Positions 36,937 through 48,195 of a DNA stretch of 64,000 bases are shown here, in pieces; the stretch's first letter is position 1; the number at the start of each line of letters is the position of its first letter. The notes under the pieces were generated by a model. That model was not told where the DNA came from, did no database searches, and saw only the letters and a program-made list of their open reading frames with translations. A program made the translations under genes and the position numbers. Source of the stretch: Epiperipatus broadwayi (Eukaryota > Onychophora > Udeonychophora > Euonychophora > Peripatidae); assembly GCA_028023455.1 (NCBI GenBank), contig JAQFVV010006215.1, forward strand, positions 5,749,230 to 5,813,229, written 5' to 3'.

Positions 36937-38235
36937 TTAGCTGCTGCTACTACTACTGCTACTACTACTACTAGTAGTAGTATTAGTACTACTACTACTA
37001 GTAGTAATACTACTACGACCAGTACTAGTAGTAGTAATACTACTACGACCAGTACTAGTACTACTACTAGTAGTACTACTACTAGTACTAGTATTACTAC
37101 TACTACTACTAGTACTACTACTGGTACTACTACTACTGCTACTACTACTGCTGCTACTGCTACTACTGCAACTGCTGCTACTACTGCTACTGCTGTTGCT
37201 ACAGCTGCTACTGTTACTACTATTACTACTGCTGCTACTACTGTGATTGTTGCTGCTACTGCTATTACTACTAGTACTATTACTACTAGTACTACTATTA
37301 GAACTATTACTACTACTAATAGAACTACTACTACTAGTACAACTACTAGTACTACTACTACTACAACTACTAGTACTACTACTACTACTAGAACTACTAC
37401 TACTAGTACTACTGCTAGTACTACTACTATTAGTACTACTACTAGTAGTAGTACTACTACTACTATGACAACTACTGCTACTAGTACTACTACTACTGCT
37501 AATACTACTACTACTACTGCTACTACTGCTGCTACTGCTACTACTACTGCTACTGCTGCTACTACTGCTACTGCTTTTGCTACAGCTGCTACTGCTGCTA
37601 CTGATACTACTACTACTACTACTGCTGCTGCTGCTACTCCTGTCACTGCTGCTACTGCTACTGCTGCTACTACTATTACTACTAGTAATATTACTAGTAC
37701 TACTAGTACTAATACTACTAGTAATAGTAGTACTACTATGACTGGAACTACTACTAGTAGTAGTACTACTACTAGTACTACTGCTACTACTAGTAGTAGT
37801 ATTACTACTAGTAGTAGTAATACTACTACTACTACTGCTACTACTACTGCTACTGCTGCTATTACTGCTGCTACTACTACTTCTACTACTGCTATTGCTG
37901 CTGCTACTACTCCTGCTGCTGCTTCTACTACTACTGCTACAGCTATTCCTGCTGCTGCTACAACTGCTGCTGCAGCTACTGCTATTGCTGCTGCTACTAC
38001 TTCTATTTCTACTTCTCCTGCTGCTGCTACTACTGCTGTTGCTACTATTACTACTATGACTATGCTATCACTACCACTAATGCTATGACTATGACCACTA
38101 TTGCTACCACTACTGCTACCACCACCATCACCACCACTTCTACCACCACCACTACTACTACCACTACTATGACTACTACCACTATTACTACTAGTACTAC
38201 TATTACTACTACCACCACCACCGCTACTACTAATG
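36937..38235. repeat. Long ACT/GCT triplet repeat tract (~1.3 kb)
   Basis: Almost every triplet in one frame is ACT, GCT, AGT, ATT or ACC. AGT and ACT runs alternate, giving many local ACTAGT palindromes. Blocks richer in GCT recur near 37140-37210, 37510-37650 and 37840-38040, so the tract itself has higher-order repetition. It creates frames of 237 codons (minus, Val/Leu/Ala) and 281 and 63 codons (plus, Thr/Ala). These have no other composition, begin and end with the tract and are not supported as genes. Confidence 0.97.
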
Positions 38236-39885
38236 TCATAAAGTTTTTCAGATATTACTGTGTCATGTGCAAGTAATATTTTATTTAATATTATTATTAA
38301 TGATATTGAATGAGGTTAAATGTGATTTATTTTAGGTTTAGGTTGTATAAATGTAAGTAACTATTAAATTTATATATAAAAAAAAGTGCTATATTGCAAT
38401 TACTATATGTTTTATGGGTTCTTAGGTTCAACTTCAAAGCTAAAATACAGTTAATCATCCTTATTTAGATGAGTAAATCTGTAAGGAATATTTTATGCAT
38501 CACTCTTTCATGAAAATATGTAACATATATGATAGTATATAGTATGTAACAAGACATCCTAATAATCTAGTTATATTTTGTTAGTGGAATAGCACTTCTA
38601 ATGTTTAAACATGCAAATGAATTCAGTTAAGGATCTCAAGACAAAATAAACAAGCCCAATGTGGTAAATATCATCTAGGTATGCTAAGCCAAACTTAAAA
38701 TCAAAGGTACAATCTATCACAATTCATAAACATGATGGTATGCTCTAATAACATGAATCAAAATTTGCCTAGCAGCAGTTTTTATCTAATTCATATTGTA
38801 GAATTACATGTTAATATGAATGACTTAAAGTGAAGTGTATCATAAAATGTAGTCTATAGGTTCAACTCTGTCCATTGTGTGAAAACATGCAACAACACAC
38901 TTCAATGCTCTATTACTATCACTGTTTCTAAGTACCAAAATTTAAAAAAGAAAAAAATACTTTGATATCATCTGCTAAAATATTTTAATAAAATATAATT
39001 TTTTTAATTAAAAAAATAAACTTAAAATCTTAAGTCCAAAATGTCAACAACTTATGCTGATATACAAACTATCATAATAAGTTAATATAATATCACAATA
39101 CATTGACAGACCAAATTTTTGGCAGTTATCACTATATTGTATTAGAAAAACATCACTCTAATTTAGTGGGATCCCAAACAATGTATGATTTATCAACATA
39201 CAAATCATACAATATATGCCTTTTTCACTAAGTTTTATTCAACAATCCAAATGCATATAATAAATGTTATCGACTGACATAGCATATGAAAAAATATTTT
39301 GAAGACTTTGTGCTTTGGCTAGAACATCATATATGCTATATTTTAAAATTCAGTTACTAATTTAGTTTAATTAATGATAATATTCATTTTGCTTTTCAAA
39401 GCCTCCTAACTCTAGATATCAACATACTATAATTATTTTATCAAAGGTCAAAAAATGATTCTTTATATTTGAACCACTTTTCTGTATTAAATTTATTTTC
39501 TTAATGATTTAGTGTACACTTTGATATAAACTAAAGATGAAATATACTGTATAACATTTCTAATTTTATTTGATTAATTCAAATTACTGAATTTATTTGT
39601 TTTCTCAAAGCCCTCCGATTTTTAAATATTACAATAAAGTTATTGATTTTTATTTATCATTGTTTATACACAGCACACACGCACATATATATATAATGTA
39701 AAGAACTGGATTTAGGACAGCAAGTTTTTTTAAAAATAATTGCATGCATATGCATACCTATTTAGGGGTTCGTCTTCTTTTTTATTTCGTCAATAAAAGT
39801 TATAATTTAGGTGTTGCTTTTTTTATTCACAGTAGTTTTTACAAGATTTTGTGAAATTTGACTTTATACTCTCATAATTTTTTTG
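38236..39885. other. No gene recognised; AT-rich
   Basis: No supported feature. Confidence 0.45.
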
Positions 39886-39889
39886 GTAC

Positions 39890-40440
39890 TTACGTATTAT
39901 TAGTGTTTCCCTGAAGGTTTGTGATGATGGTGTTCTAGTTGTATTTTTATATTGGACTATTTCCATCACCTAATATGCATGTTGAATGTCTTTACAAAAG
40001 TTTAATTTTATTTAAATATTCCAAATACATTCAACTGTTAGTAATATCACAGCAAACAAGTTAGTATATGCACCAATTGTTAGTAATATCACAGCAAACG
40101 GGTTAGTATATGCACAACATTTCGAGAGGTATTTTTCTCCTCTCTTCAGGTATTGCTGGCCTGACCAGTGACAGTACTAGCATGGGATTCGAACCCGGGT
40201 CTTTAGATTCTTGATTATTGAATTTTAAGGTAACGCTCTAACCAACTGAGTCATCCTGCCAAAGGCAACAGCATGTAGTAATTTTATATACTTATTTATG
40301 AGATTCCTCCTGATTTCTCCACTTTTTCCTAAGAGCAAAGTTGATTAGTGGATTGGCTTATGGGATTTTTTGCCATTGTCATGTGAGCAGCTTCTTTAAA
40401 TTTTCTTCTTTGTACCTTTTCTTCTCTATCCAATATTAGC
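39890..40440 (-). mobile_element. tRNA-headed SINE with hammerhead-like tail, copy 1
   Basis: On the minus strand box A lies in GACTCAGTTGGTTAGAGC (about 40236-40254) and box B in GGGTTCGAATCC (40185-40196), as in tRNA-derived Pol III promoters. About 45 bases on comes CTGAAGA, a stem GAG/CTC region and GAAA (40110-40154). The tail contains a ~44 bp duplicated block with TGCTGTGATATTACTAAC (about 40023-40108). About 170 bp upstream of the tRNA head are also shared with copy 2, so the repeat unit is larger than a simple SINE. Confidence 0.75.
40110..40154 (-). ncRNA. Hammerhead-like motif in SINE tail, copy 1
   Basis: Core CTGAAGA (rc of 40143-40149) fits CTGANGA. A stem with GAGG/CCTC follows, then GAAA (rc of 40120-40123), TGTT and GTGCA. 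The proposed stem I, AATAC with GTGCA, pairs only over about three bases. Copy 2 keeps a full five-pair stem I at the same place. Probably inactive. Confidence 0.5.
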
Positions 40441-40489
40441 TTGGACACCAAGATTAATTACAGATGATTCCGGAAAATGAAATTTATTA

Positions 40490-41025
40490 CATATCACATT
40501 AATGCAATAATTATATACATTTTTTTAAAAATTACACTTGCTATAAGATTTTTTAAATATATAATCCTGTCTAATAATTTATTTATTAATAAAAAATAAA
40601 TAACTTAAGATTTAATTGCTTATGAAACTTTTGTCTTTCAATTATTGCTAAGAAAAAAAAATCCATTTTTTTTAAAAAAAAAAAACATAAAAACTTAACT
40701 CCCTCCCTCCATCTTTTCTCATTTTCCTACAAATTTTAATAAAAAGTTGTAAGGCGGAAACAATTCTTTTTAAACTTATAGGAAAAGAACAAAAAGTGGA
40801 GGGAGGAGATTAAGTTTTAATGTTAAAAAAAAAAGGGGGGGGGGATGGATGGATGATGGTTTCCTAGCAATAATTGAAAGACAAAAGTGTTATAAGCAAT
40901 TAAATGTCAATTTATTTATTTTTTATTAATAAATTAATTATTAAACAGGATTATATATTTTTAAAAAATCTGATAAGTATAATTTTAATATATGTATAAT
41001 TATTGCATTAATCAACTTTTGGTGT
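40490..41025. mobile_element. Fold-back element between the two SINE copies
   Basis: Arms about 40490-40735 and 40785-41025 are imperfect reverse complements (for example AATGCAATAATTATATACAT at 40501 and its counterpart near 41000; CTTTTGTCTTTCAATTATTG near 40629 and its counterpart near 40869). Poly-A/T and poly-G tracts interrupt the arms. Confidence 0.8.
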
Positions 41026-41339
41026 TCAAACTAATCCGTAAGCACCATTTTTTTTAATTAAAAACATCAAGTGCTAATTATCTGATTGTGGCCATGACAA
41101 TGATCAATAGTACAACAAATAAGGGATATTTAAATTGTATATTTAAATATGAATATTTATTATGTTAGAAAGTAATCAGATTTTTCCACCAATAGCTTTA
41201 TGTTATTATATATTAAAAAGATTAAGTTAATTAAGAAAAATGACTGAATGGCAGTATCATACCTAAAATCATGTTCTATATCTGAATTTAAATATGACAA
41301 AAACGATTCCAGTTTGTAAGCAATCTGTATATTGTTATA

Positions 41340-41835
41340 ATATATATTTAGTGTTTGTCTGAAGGTTTGGGTTGATGATATTTCAGTAATAATTTATAAG
41401 TTGGACATTTTCATCATCGAATATTTATTGTTAAATGTCTTCCAAAAATCTAACTTTATTTAAACTCCTGAAATATATTCAGCTGTTAGTAATGGCACAC
41501 AAGTTAGTATATAATACAATGGTTCAAGTGGTTTTATTCTACTCACTTCATCAAGTATTAGTTGCCTAATCGGTGACAGTACTGGCATGAACACCAAACC
41601 TGGATCTTTTGATTCATAAATATTAATTTAAGATGATTCTCTAATTAATTAAATTATTCTGTCAAAGGAAGTTTCACATATGTATTTGTGAGATTCTCTT
41701 GATTTCTCCACTTTTTCCTAAGGATAAGGTTAATAAATGGTTTCTAAACATTATAGATTATCTCTCTATGTTGAGATATGGAGTTGTTTGCTCTTATCAT
41801 ATGAGCAGATTTTTTTTTTTACTTTTTCTCTTCAT
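41340..41835 (-). mobile_element. tRNA-headed SINE with hammerhead-like tail, copy 2 (older)
   Basis: Aligned along its length with 39890-40440 (shared TGATTTCTCCACTTTTTCCT at 41699, GTGACAGTACTGGCATGA, GCTGTTAGTAAT). The tRNA boxes have decayed: box B is AGGTTTGGTGTT. The tail motif at 41513-41559 is better paired than in copy 1. The 61-codon plus frame here is an artefact. Confidence 0.75.
41513..41559 (-). ncRNA. Hammerhead-like motif in SINE tail, copy 2
   Basis: Minus strand: stem I AATAC with GTATT (five pairs), core TTGATGA (one change from CTGATGA), stem AGTG/CACT, then GAAC in place of GAAA. The two core changes should abolish activity. Seen beside copy 1, which keeps CTGANGA and GAAA, the ancestor probably had a complete type I hammerhead. 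Confidence 0.5.
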
Positions 41836-42565
41836 CCAATATTTTTGCCTTTTCCCAATTAAATATATGTTCACTGATCCATAATCACTTTTCCAGTGGA
41901 GTAATTTGTCTCACTAATATACATTTCCCCCACATTCCCATGATATTTCATAGATGCAGTTATTGTTTTTCAGTATTTTAGGTTTAGGGTTTAGAGATTA
42001 TGATTCCTCATAGTGTGTTATGGCTTTAGAAGGCTGTTCTGATGTTATATTGATTGCAGGTTTTTTGAGAGTTAGTCTGCTATTTCTGATGTGTAAGGAT
42101 ACATTGCAGGACCAATAATTGTTTTTTCTTTTAATATTTATTTTCTGTTAATGTTATTTATTTCCAGTTTTTATTTTAATTTTAAATTAATGTAACACCG
42201 TTACAATATATATTTATTGTTTATAACAAATAATTAAAAGAATATATCTGTTTATTTGTCTATTTATTTAACATAACATAAAATTTAAAGTTGATAGAGT
42301 TTTAGAGATAGCAATTGATCCAGAAATTTTATATTTTGACCCTATACAGATAACAAAACAAATTAAACAATTTTAAGATTATTATCATTGACAATAACAA
42401 CTAAATTCAAAGAATGTTAGCAATCGTTTTATTTTACTGAATATATTTAAAATAGAATCATCTTATTGCTATTAATATTTGCATATAAATATAGTGTATA
42501 TACTTAAGCTAGATGTAATTAAAGAGAATTTGAACATCACTTTCAAGCTCCTTTTAGTTATCCAC
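41836..42565. other. No gene recognised; AT-rich
   Basis: No supported feature. Confidence 0.45.
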
Positions 42566-42569
42566 TCTA

Positions 42570-42780
42570 TCCTACATAACAGATACACATAACTAATCAC
42601 TGATTTACATATGTGTGGGAGATGATGATCCAAACCAACTGATGAGTGCTAGTTCAGCCTGAAATACATATATTGGAAATCATATATATATGGTCATGTT
42701 TATCAGTTATATAGAATAGACTGGATGACTGAAGGGAGCTTGAAAATCGGTATTTAAATCCTCATTAATTATTGCTATTA
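42570..42780 (+). mobile_element. Hammerhead element, family B, linear copy
   Basis: The segment around 42610-42685 matches 14060-14132. Downstream GGTATTTAAATCC (about 42751-42763) may be a decayed box B, in the same order (hammerhead, then tRNA-like part) as at 14.1-14.2 kb. No inverted arm here, so the palindrome at 14 kb is not inherent to the family. Confidence 0.6.
42634..42677 (+). ncRNA. Hammerhead ribozyme, type I, family B
   Basis: ACCAA (42634-42638), CTGATGA (42639-42645), stem II starting GTGCT with loop AGTT and CAGCCT, GAAA (42661-42664), stem III ATAC with ATAT (inner C-A mismatch), cleavage after A42672, then TTGG pairing with CCAA. Here the base after the core is G, as in active hammerheads, but stem II has slipped on its 3' side. 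Confidence 0.75.
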
Positions 42781-43740
42781 AATAAGTAAGAGATTATGAG
42801 TGTTAATCCCATTGTTTTAATACTTTGAAAAAATAAATCCATAATATCTCCTTACTCTTTTCTGATAGCATTTATGATTTCTATATTGCAATTCAAAATA
42901 TTATTAAATAAAAAAAATTGAAATTAATAATAGAAATAATTTCTACATTTTTTTTTTTTTTTTTAGCAACTGCATTATTATATATATTAGATTTTAATCT
43001 AAAGGGTCAAACTTTATTGATTGGTAATGATTAAAAATAATTATTAAGTTATTTCTCTGGAGAGGACAGTATAATAACTATGAGTGCATTAAAACCTGGC
43101 ACATTTAGATTAAATTGTGATAATTTGATATTCCATAAATACTAAAATATCACAGAGATTGGGTCAACTGAAGCATGCTAGTTCTGACATGATATCCATC
43201 TTGGTTGTCATTTGCCTTTTTCAGATGTCTTTATTCTTATGATTGAAGTGTATGAGATGAAATGTAATGTTATTAGTAGACCTGTATGTTTTTTTAATGT
43301 ATGTTATTGTTTATGAATTTTGACATCTAAATTAAAACTTTATCATGGTGAAGAAGGAAACTACCATAGAAAACCCAAATTCTGAAATGATAATCGGGCT
43401 ATTTAACTTGTTAGATTTCAAATTGGCTTAGTATTTGTTTATGAACACCCATGTTTTAAAGATTTTTAATTATACATATATGTAATGATAAATAATAATA
43501 ATGACATATGAAATTTACCAAGTTATTTTATGTTGCTGTTTAACTGCTATTGTTCTGAATAACTCTAAATAAAAGATCTAAAATACTATAAGTCCATGGC
43601 CCATTTTCTTACTGCAAAAAGTTATTGAACATGGAAGCTAGTGGACAATTCAATTGTTATTTAAAATATTACTTAAATAATAAGTGTAATAATGCTCAAG
43701 GCAAAAATGAGTTTGTATTAATCATATTAGACCATTAATA
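42781..43740. other. No gene recognised; AT-rich
   Basis: Poly-T run near 42946-42964. No supported frame. Confidence 0.45.
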
Positions 43741-43744
43741 AAGG

Positions 43745-43845
43745 TGGGATTCCACCTTTATTGTTAAAAGAAAGTTGCCTTGACAAAATTGTTGATTGTT
43801 ATTGATATTGGGATTATCTAAGTATTGACTAGTATTTAATGATAT
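43745..43845 (+). repeat. Direct repeat, left copy
   Basis: About 100 bp (TTGCCTTGACAA..., then ATTGTTGATTGTTAT, GATATTGGGATTATC) recurs in the same orientation at 46590-46670, with the PLE pair between them. Part (GCCTTGACAACAG) resembles the cluster near 6500. Confidence 0.7.
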
Positions 43846-44370
43846 ATAAATCATAGATATAATAAAATATCTTTACTAACAACAAAATGATATATAACAA
43901 TAGCTATAATATAGTCATATAATCATCACAAATAAAACATATAAAAGCTCTTTTTTCAATATGGCTTAATTACAAAAATAACCTATACTGCATACACAGT
44001 GACATCTACTGGTTCTATATAAAATTAACACAAGCCCATAATTATACTTAAATACAACAACACATACAACAACACATATGTGTTGTAGTATTTAAGTATA
44101 GTTATGGGCTTGTATTAATATGTGTTGTTGTATTTAAGTATAATTATGGGCTTGTGTTAATTTTATATAGAACCAGTAGATGTCACTGTGTATGCAGTAT
44201 AGGTTATTTTTGTAATTAAGCCATATTGAAAAGGGCAAAAATTTAAAATTTGCTGAAAAGAGCTTTTATATGTTTTATTTGTGATGATTATATGACTATA
44301 TTACAGCTATTGTTATATATCATTTTGTTGTTAGTAAAGATATTTTATTATATCTATGATTTATTTTTAA
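43846..44370. mobile_element. Long palindrome (fold-back element)
   Basis: Arms of about 240-260 bp (43846-44088 and 44105-44370) pair closely over most of their length (for example ATGGCTTAATTAC near 43961 and its reverse complement at 44213; AAAAGCTCTTTT near 43946 and AAAAGAGCTTTT near 44256). The right arm carries an internal duplication of the AAGTATAATTATGGGCTTGT block (44090-44155). Confidence 0.85.
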
Positions 44371-44469
44371 TTTGAATAAGCAACATAAAGGATTTATTCC
44401 TTGTATTTTAGATGTTTTAATGGTATATATATAATAAAAATTACCCAAATTCATAATTCAACCATACTA

Positions 44470-45437
44470 TCCAAAAAATAAACTTAAAAGTACAATGAAT
44501 GATTTCACTGCTACAAACAGACTTTTCAAGTATAAAGAACTTCAACATAACAACTTATATAAACTAAACATTACCCACACTTCCATTTACCTCCCATACA
44601 CCTTTAATATTAAAAGAACTTTTAAATAAGTTAATTACTTCAGAATCATAAATTTTTAATAATAAAGATTCTTTAATTCTTCTTTTTATTTCATTTCTCT
44701 CAAAGAAGACAACCTTAAATTCATAAAAATTAATAGTAAGGTCTGTATTATTTTCATGGATATATAAAGCAGAACTAAGATATTTATTTCTAACTCTATT
44801 TTTATGTATATTTCTTCTTTCATTTAAGCTCAAAATACTCTCACATATATATATATACCTTCTTACAAAAACAAGGGATAATATACACTACTCAAGGAAT
44901 AGTCTTTCTATCAAAAATTTCCTTTGTATTATTTAATAAATTATTCAAAGTAGTACCCCTTTTCCAAGCAATTTTCTTATTTCCAAACAAATTACTATTT
45001 TTACATACAATTCTATAAGAAAACAATTTAAATGGCAAAGAAATAAAATCATATTTTTCTTTATCCTTTACATCATTACAAATATTAAATGAAATACTTT
45101 TAACAAATGTATCAGAGTAGCCAACACTCAAATAATCTTTATAAAACTGACGTTTTTGAAACAAAGCTACCCCACTAGAATTATTTAATTTCCTATTCCT
45201 ATAACAATTATTTTTTTAAAGCAGCTACTTTATGAGATCCAGATTGATTGCTATCATGTTTAATTATATACCTTAACTCTTTACTCTTAACATAATGACT
45301 ACATATCTAGCAATTATTTTTTTACATTTCTAATCACCAATGGATTTAAAAAATTTAATTGAACATAATCTAACCCCCTTGTTTCTACCATATATTTTAT
45401 AGAAGGATCAAAACAATTAAACTCATTTAACAACTCT
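44470..45437 (-). pseudogene. Penelope-like element fragment, RT end plus GIY-YIG, minus arm
   Basis: Minus strand, N to C: a remnant of the RT end (FDPSIKYMVETRGLDYVQLNF, then NPLVI, with stops; about 45410-45330), then RQFYKDYLSVGYSDTFVKSI (45164-44892 frame). A separate frame (44833-44564) follows with SLNERRNIHKNRVRNKYLS, SALYIHENNTDL, KRRIKESLLLKIYDSEVI and WEVNGSVGNV. The last part is the GIY-YIG endonuclease C-terminus. The RT tail and nuclease order is that of PLEs. It is 5'-truncated and meets the plus copy head to head at about 45437. Confidence 0.85.
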
Positions 45438-46440
45438 TATTGGAAGAGGAAATTATTATTAATAATGATTGTTTATATTTAAAGATATTTGTTAAATATG
45501 TGAAGGATTGTTTGTTTGTAGTTGAAAATGATAAATTGAAAGAGTTGGTAAATGAGCTTGTTTTTGATTCTTCTATAAAATATGTTGTAGAAGAATGGAG
45601 GTTAGACTTTGTTAAATTAAATTTTTTTTGGATCTATTGGTGATAAATGTGAAGAATAATTGTTTGGTATGTAATCATTATATTAAGAATAAAGAGTTAA
45701 GGTTTATAATTAAACCTGATAGCTATCAATCAGTACCTCATAAATTAGTTGCTTTAAGAAATTGTTAGAGAAATAAGAGATTTAAATCATTCTAATGGGA
45801 TAGCTTTGTTTCAAAAAGATCAATTTTATAAAGATTATTTGATTGCTGACTACTCTGATAAATTTGTTAAAAGTATTTTATTTAATAGTAATAATATTTG
45901 TAATGATGTAAACATAAAGAAAAATATGATTTTATTTCTTTGCCATTAAATTGTCTTCTTATAGAACTGTATATAAAAATAGTAATTTGTTTGGAAATAA
46001 GAAAAGTGCTTGAAAAAGAGGTATATTTTGAATAATTTATTAAATAATACAAAGGAAATTTTTGATAGAACGATTATTTCTTGAGTAGTGTATATTATCC
46101 CTTGGTTTTTGTAAGAAGGTGTATATAGGTCAGAGTAGTTTGAGCTTAAATGAAAGAATAAAGGTACATAAAAGGAGGGTTAGAAATAAATATCTTAGTT
46201 CTGCTTTATATATCCATGAAAAAGATTACAGGCCGCACTTAATTTTGATGAAGCTAAGGTTGTCTTTTTTGATTGAAATGAAATAAAAAGAATTAAAGAA
46301 TCTTTATTATTAAAAATTTGATTCTGAAGCAATTAACTTATTTAAAAATTATTTTAATATTAAGGATATATGGGAGGTAAGTGAAATTGTAGGTAATGTT
46401 TAGTTTAAATATGTTCTTATTTTGAAGTTTCTTTACACTT
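45438..46440 (+). pseudogene. Penelope-like element fragment, RT end plus GIY-YIG, plus arm
   Basis: The frame at 45440-45643 includes FVKYVKDCLFVVENDKLKEL, an RT motif C in which YVDD has become YVKD, followed by IKYVVEEWRLDFVKLNFF. Later frames give LFQKDQFYKDYLIADYSDKF and, at 46140-46230, SLSLNERIKVHKRRVRNKYL, the GIY-YIG helix. It ends WEVSEIVGNV like the minus copy. Stops and shifts are frequent. Loss of a catalytic aspartate and the frame breaks make it dead. Paired with the minus copy it forms a ~1.9 kb inverted repeat. Confidence 0.85.
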
Positions 46441-46589
46441 GAGAAGTCTGATTATAGCACTTAAACCATTGGTTATGCTTTAGATTTTATTTTTTAACTA
46501 GTGTGGTTGAATAGTGAATTTGAGGTAATTTTGATTATTTATTGACTAGTTTAGCTTTATGCTTTTAATGTTTATATATACACACCTTT

Positions 46590-46670
46590 AAGATTAAAAG
46601 GAGTTTGCCTTGGCAACAGTTTAAATTGTTGATTGTTATGGATATTAGGATTATCAAAGTGTTGATGTCT
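46590..46670 (+). repeat. Direct repeat, right copy
   Basis: Matches 43745-43845 (TTGCCTTGGCAACAG, ATTGTTGATTGTTATGGATA, GATTATC). Distance about 2.85 kb. Could be terminal repeats of a composite or two insertions of one family. Confidence 0.7.
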
Positions 46671-47232
46671 TTTAATTATATATATATGTAAATTTATAAA
46701 TAAATATTAGAAAATACAGTACTTAAAAGTTTATAAAAAATATATCTATAAACATCATTTAGGAGCGCTTTCAACTATCCTTATAGTTTTTGTCAACTAA
46801 TACTTTGAAAGGTCAACTTTTCTATAATTCCATGATGTCAACATTTCCATAATTCCATGATCTTAACATTTGCTGGCTACCTATTGATTAAATCTTGTTT
46901 GTATTTATATATTAACATAGCTTTCTTAATTTTTATTTTTTTTAATTTTTTTTATTTTTATTTTATACTGGAAACTGAAAGAAATAATAATAAAAGAAAA
47001 ATTAAGGAAGCTATGTTAATATATAAATACAAGCAAGATTTAATCAATAGGCAGGCAGCAAATGTTAAGATCACATAATTATGGGAAAGTTGACTTTTCA
47101 AAGTATTAGTTGACAAAAACTATAAGGATAGTTGAAAGCGCTGCTAAATGACATTTATAGATATATTTTTTATAAACTTTTAAGTACTGTATTTTCTAAT
47201 ATTTATTTATAAATTTACGTAAATTATTTTGA
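46670..47232. mobile_element. Fold-back element
   Basis: Arms about 46696-46935 and 46990-47220 are near-perfect reverse complements (for example GTACTTAAAAGTTTATAAAA and its counterpart near 47175; AACATTTGCTGGCTACCTAT and its counterpart near 47050). The left arm has a small duplication of CATAATTCCATGAT-like sequence near 46828-46860. The spacer is T-rich. The 73-codon frame is an artefact. Confidence 0.85.
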
Positions 47233-48080
47233 AGAAATACAGACATCAATTTGTAATATTATATATATGTAATACAAATGCAAATTTTAATAAAAGTACT
47301 ACCAAATAAAAAAAATATATGAAGAACTGTTGGCAATGATGCACTTTCATTAAAATTTAAGTTAAAGTCATAGTTGTCAATTTGTTATTTTTAATGGCTT
47401 TAATATTATTTTTGTTCACAGAATCATATATATGCATCTATATTTAAATATTGTATTGATTATCAAACTGCCAATATTTATAGAAATCTGAGTGGACAAT
47501 GGAGATACATGCACGTGTCTAAATTTTAAGGAAAATAAAGATGAACTGAATTCTATAATTTAAAACAAAAATTGTGAAATATGATTTATGGTTTGTGGTT
47601 GTCTATGCCTTAGTTGATATGTGGAGTAATGATTATTAATTTATTATCTTGACACCAACTATATTACGTGTATACATAAAAACACCAGCAAGTGTAAATA
47701 CATGATACAATAACCTTATGGCTTTTTTTTTTTTGCAGAGAATTATTTTTCATACTAGTATTAGTTTTCTTATAGATAGTAAGTGATAGAGTATAAAAAA
47801 TACTCAGCTTTATGATTATAAGATATCTATTGGGTCATTTTTATTATTCAAATAAATAAATAAAAATAGCACTCTATTTGTGATATTAAAAGATTTTGGA
47901 AAATATGTCTACATACCTTGCCTTCAAATAAAAAAATAAAATAAAAATTACCTCATTGTGTTTCTAACATCTAGCAATGACCTAATTGTATGTATATTGA
48001 ATCAGATAAATTGCATCTGAAAAGTTAGAAGGAATGAAATCAGAAATAACAAAGATTACTATTTTGCTATCTTCTTTGAC
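47233..48080. other. No gene recognised; AT-rich
   Basis: No supported feature. Confidence 0.45.
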
Positions 48081-48084
48081 TCAT

Positions 48085-48195
48085 TGTTCCTGCATGGTTT
48101 AGTAGTAGAGTAGCAGTTTCTGGAGCCCAAGGTCTATGGATCATGGTTCTAACCTATGACTTCCAGTTCTCTAAGCATGACCTATCAATAATCCT
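48085..48195 (+). mobile_element. tRNA-derived SINE remnant
   Basis: TGGTTTAGTAGTAGAGTAGC resembles box A, and GGATCATGGTTCTAACC, about 50 bases on, box B. CAAGGTCTATGGATCA and ACCTATCAATAA are shared with 25030-25100. No A-rich tail is clear. Confidence 0.55.

Noticed and set aside
36933-38276. Frames of 237 codons (minus) and 281, 73 and 63 codons (plus)
   Set aside because: All lie in the triplet tract, have only repeat-derived residues and overlap each other on both strands.
44564-45164. Two host genes of 89 and 90 codons
   Set aside because: They align with the inverted PLE copy and carry the GIY-YIG helix pattern, so they are pieces of one dead PLE.
46425-46475. Hammerhead-like CTGATTATAGCA downstream of the plus PLE arm, with counterparts near 44500 and 17480
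   Set aside because: The three copies share a conserved tail, but none has CTGANGA with a stem II next to GAAA, so I treat it as ordinary PLE 3' sequence.
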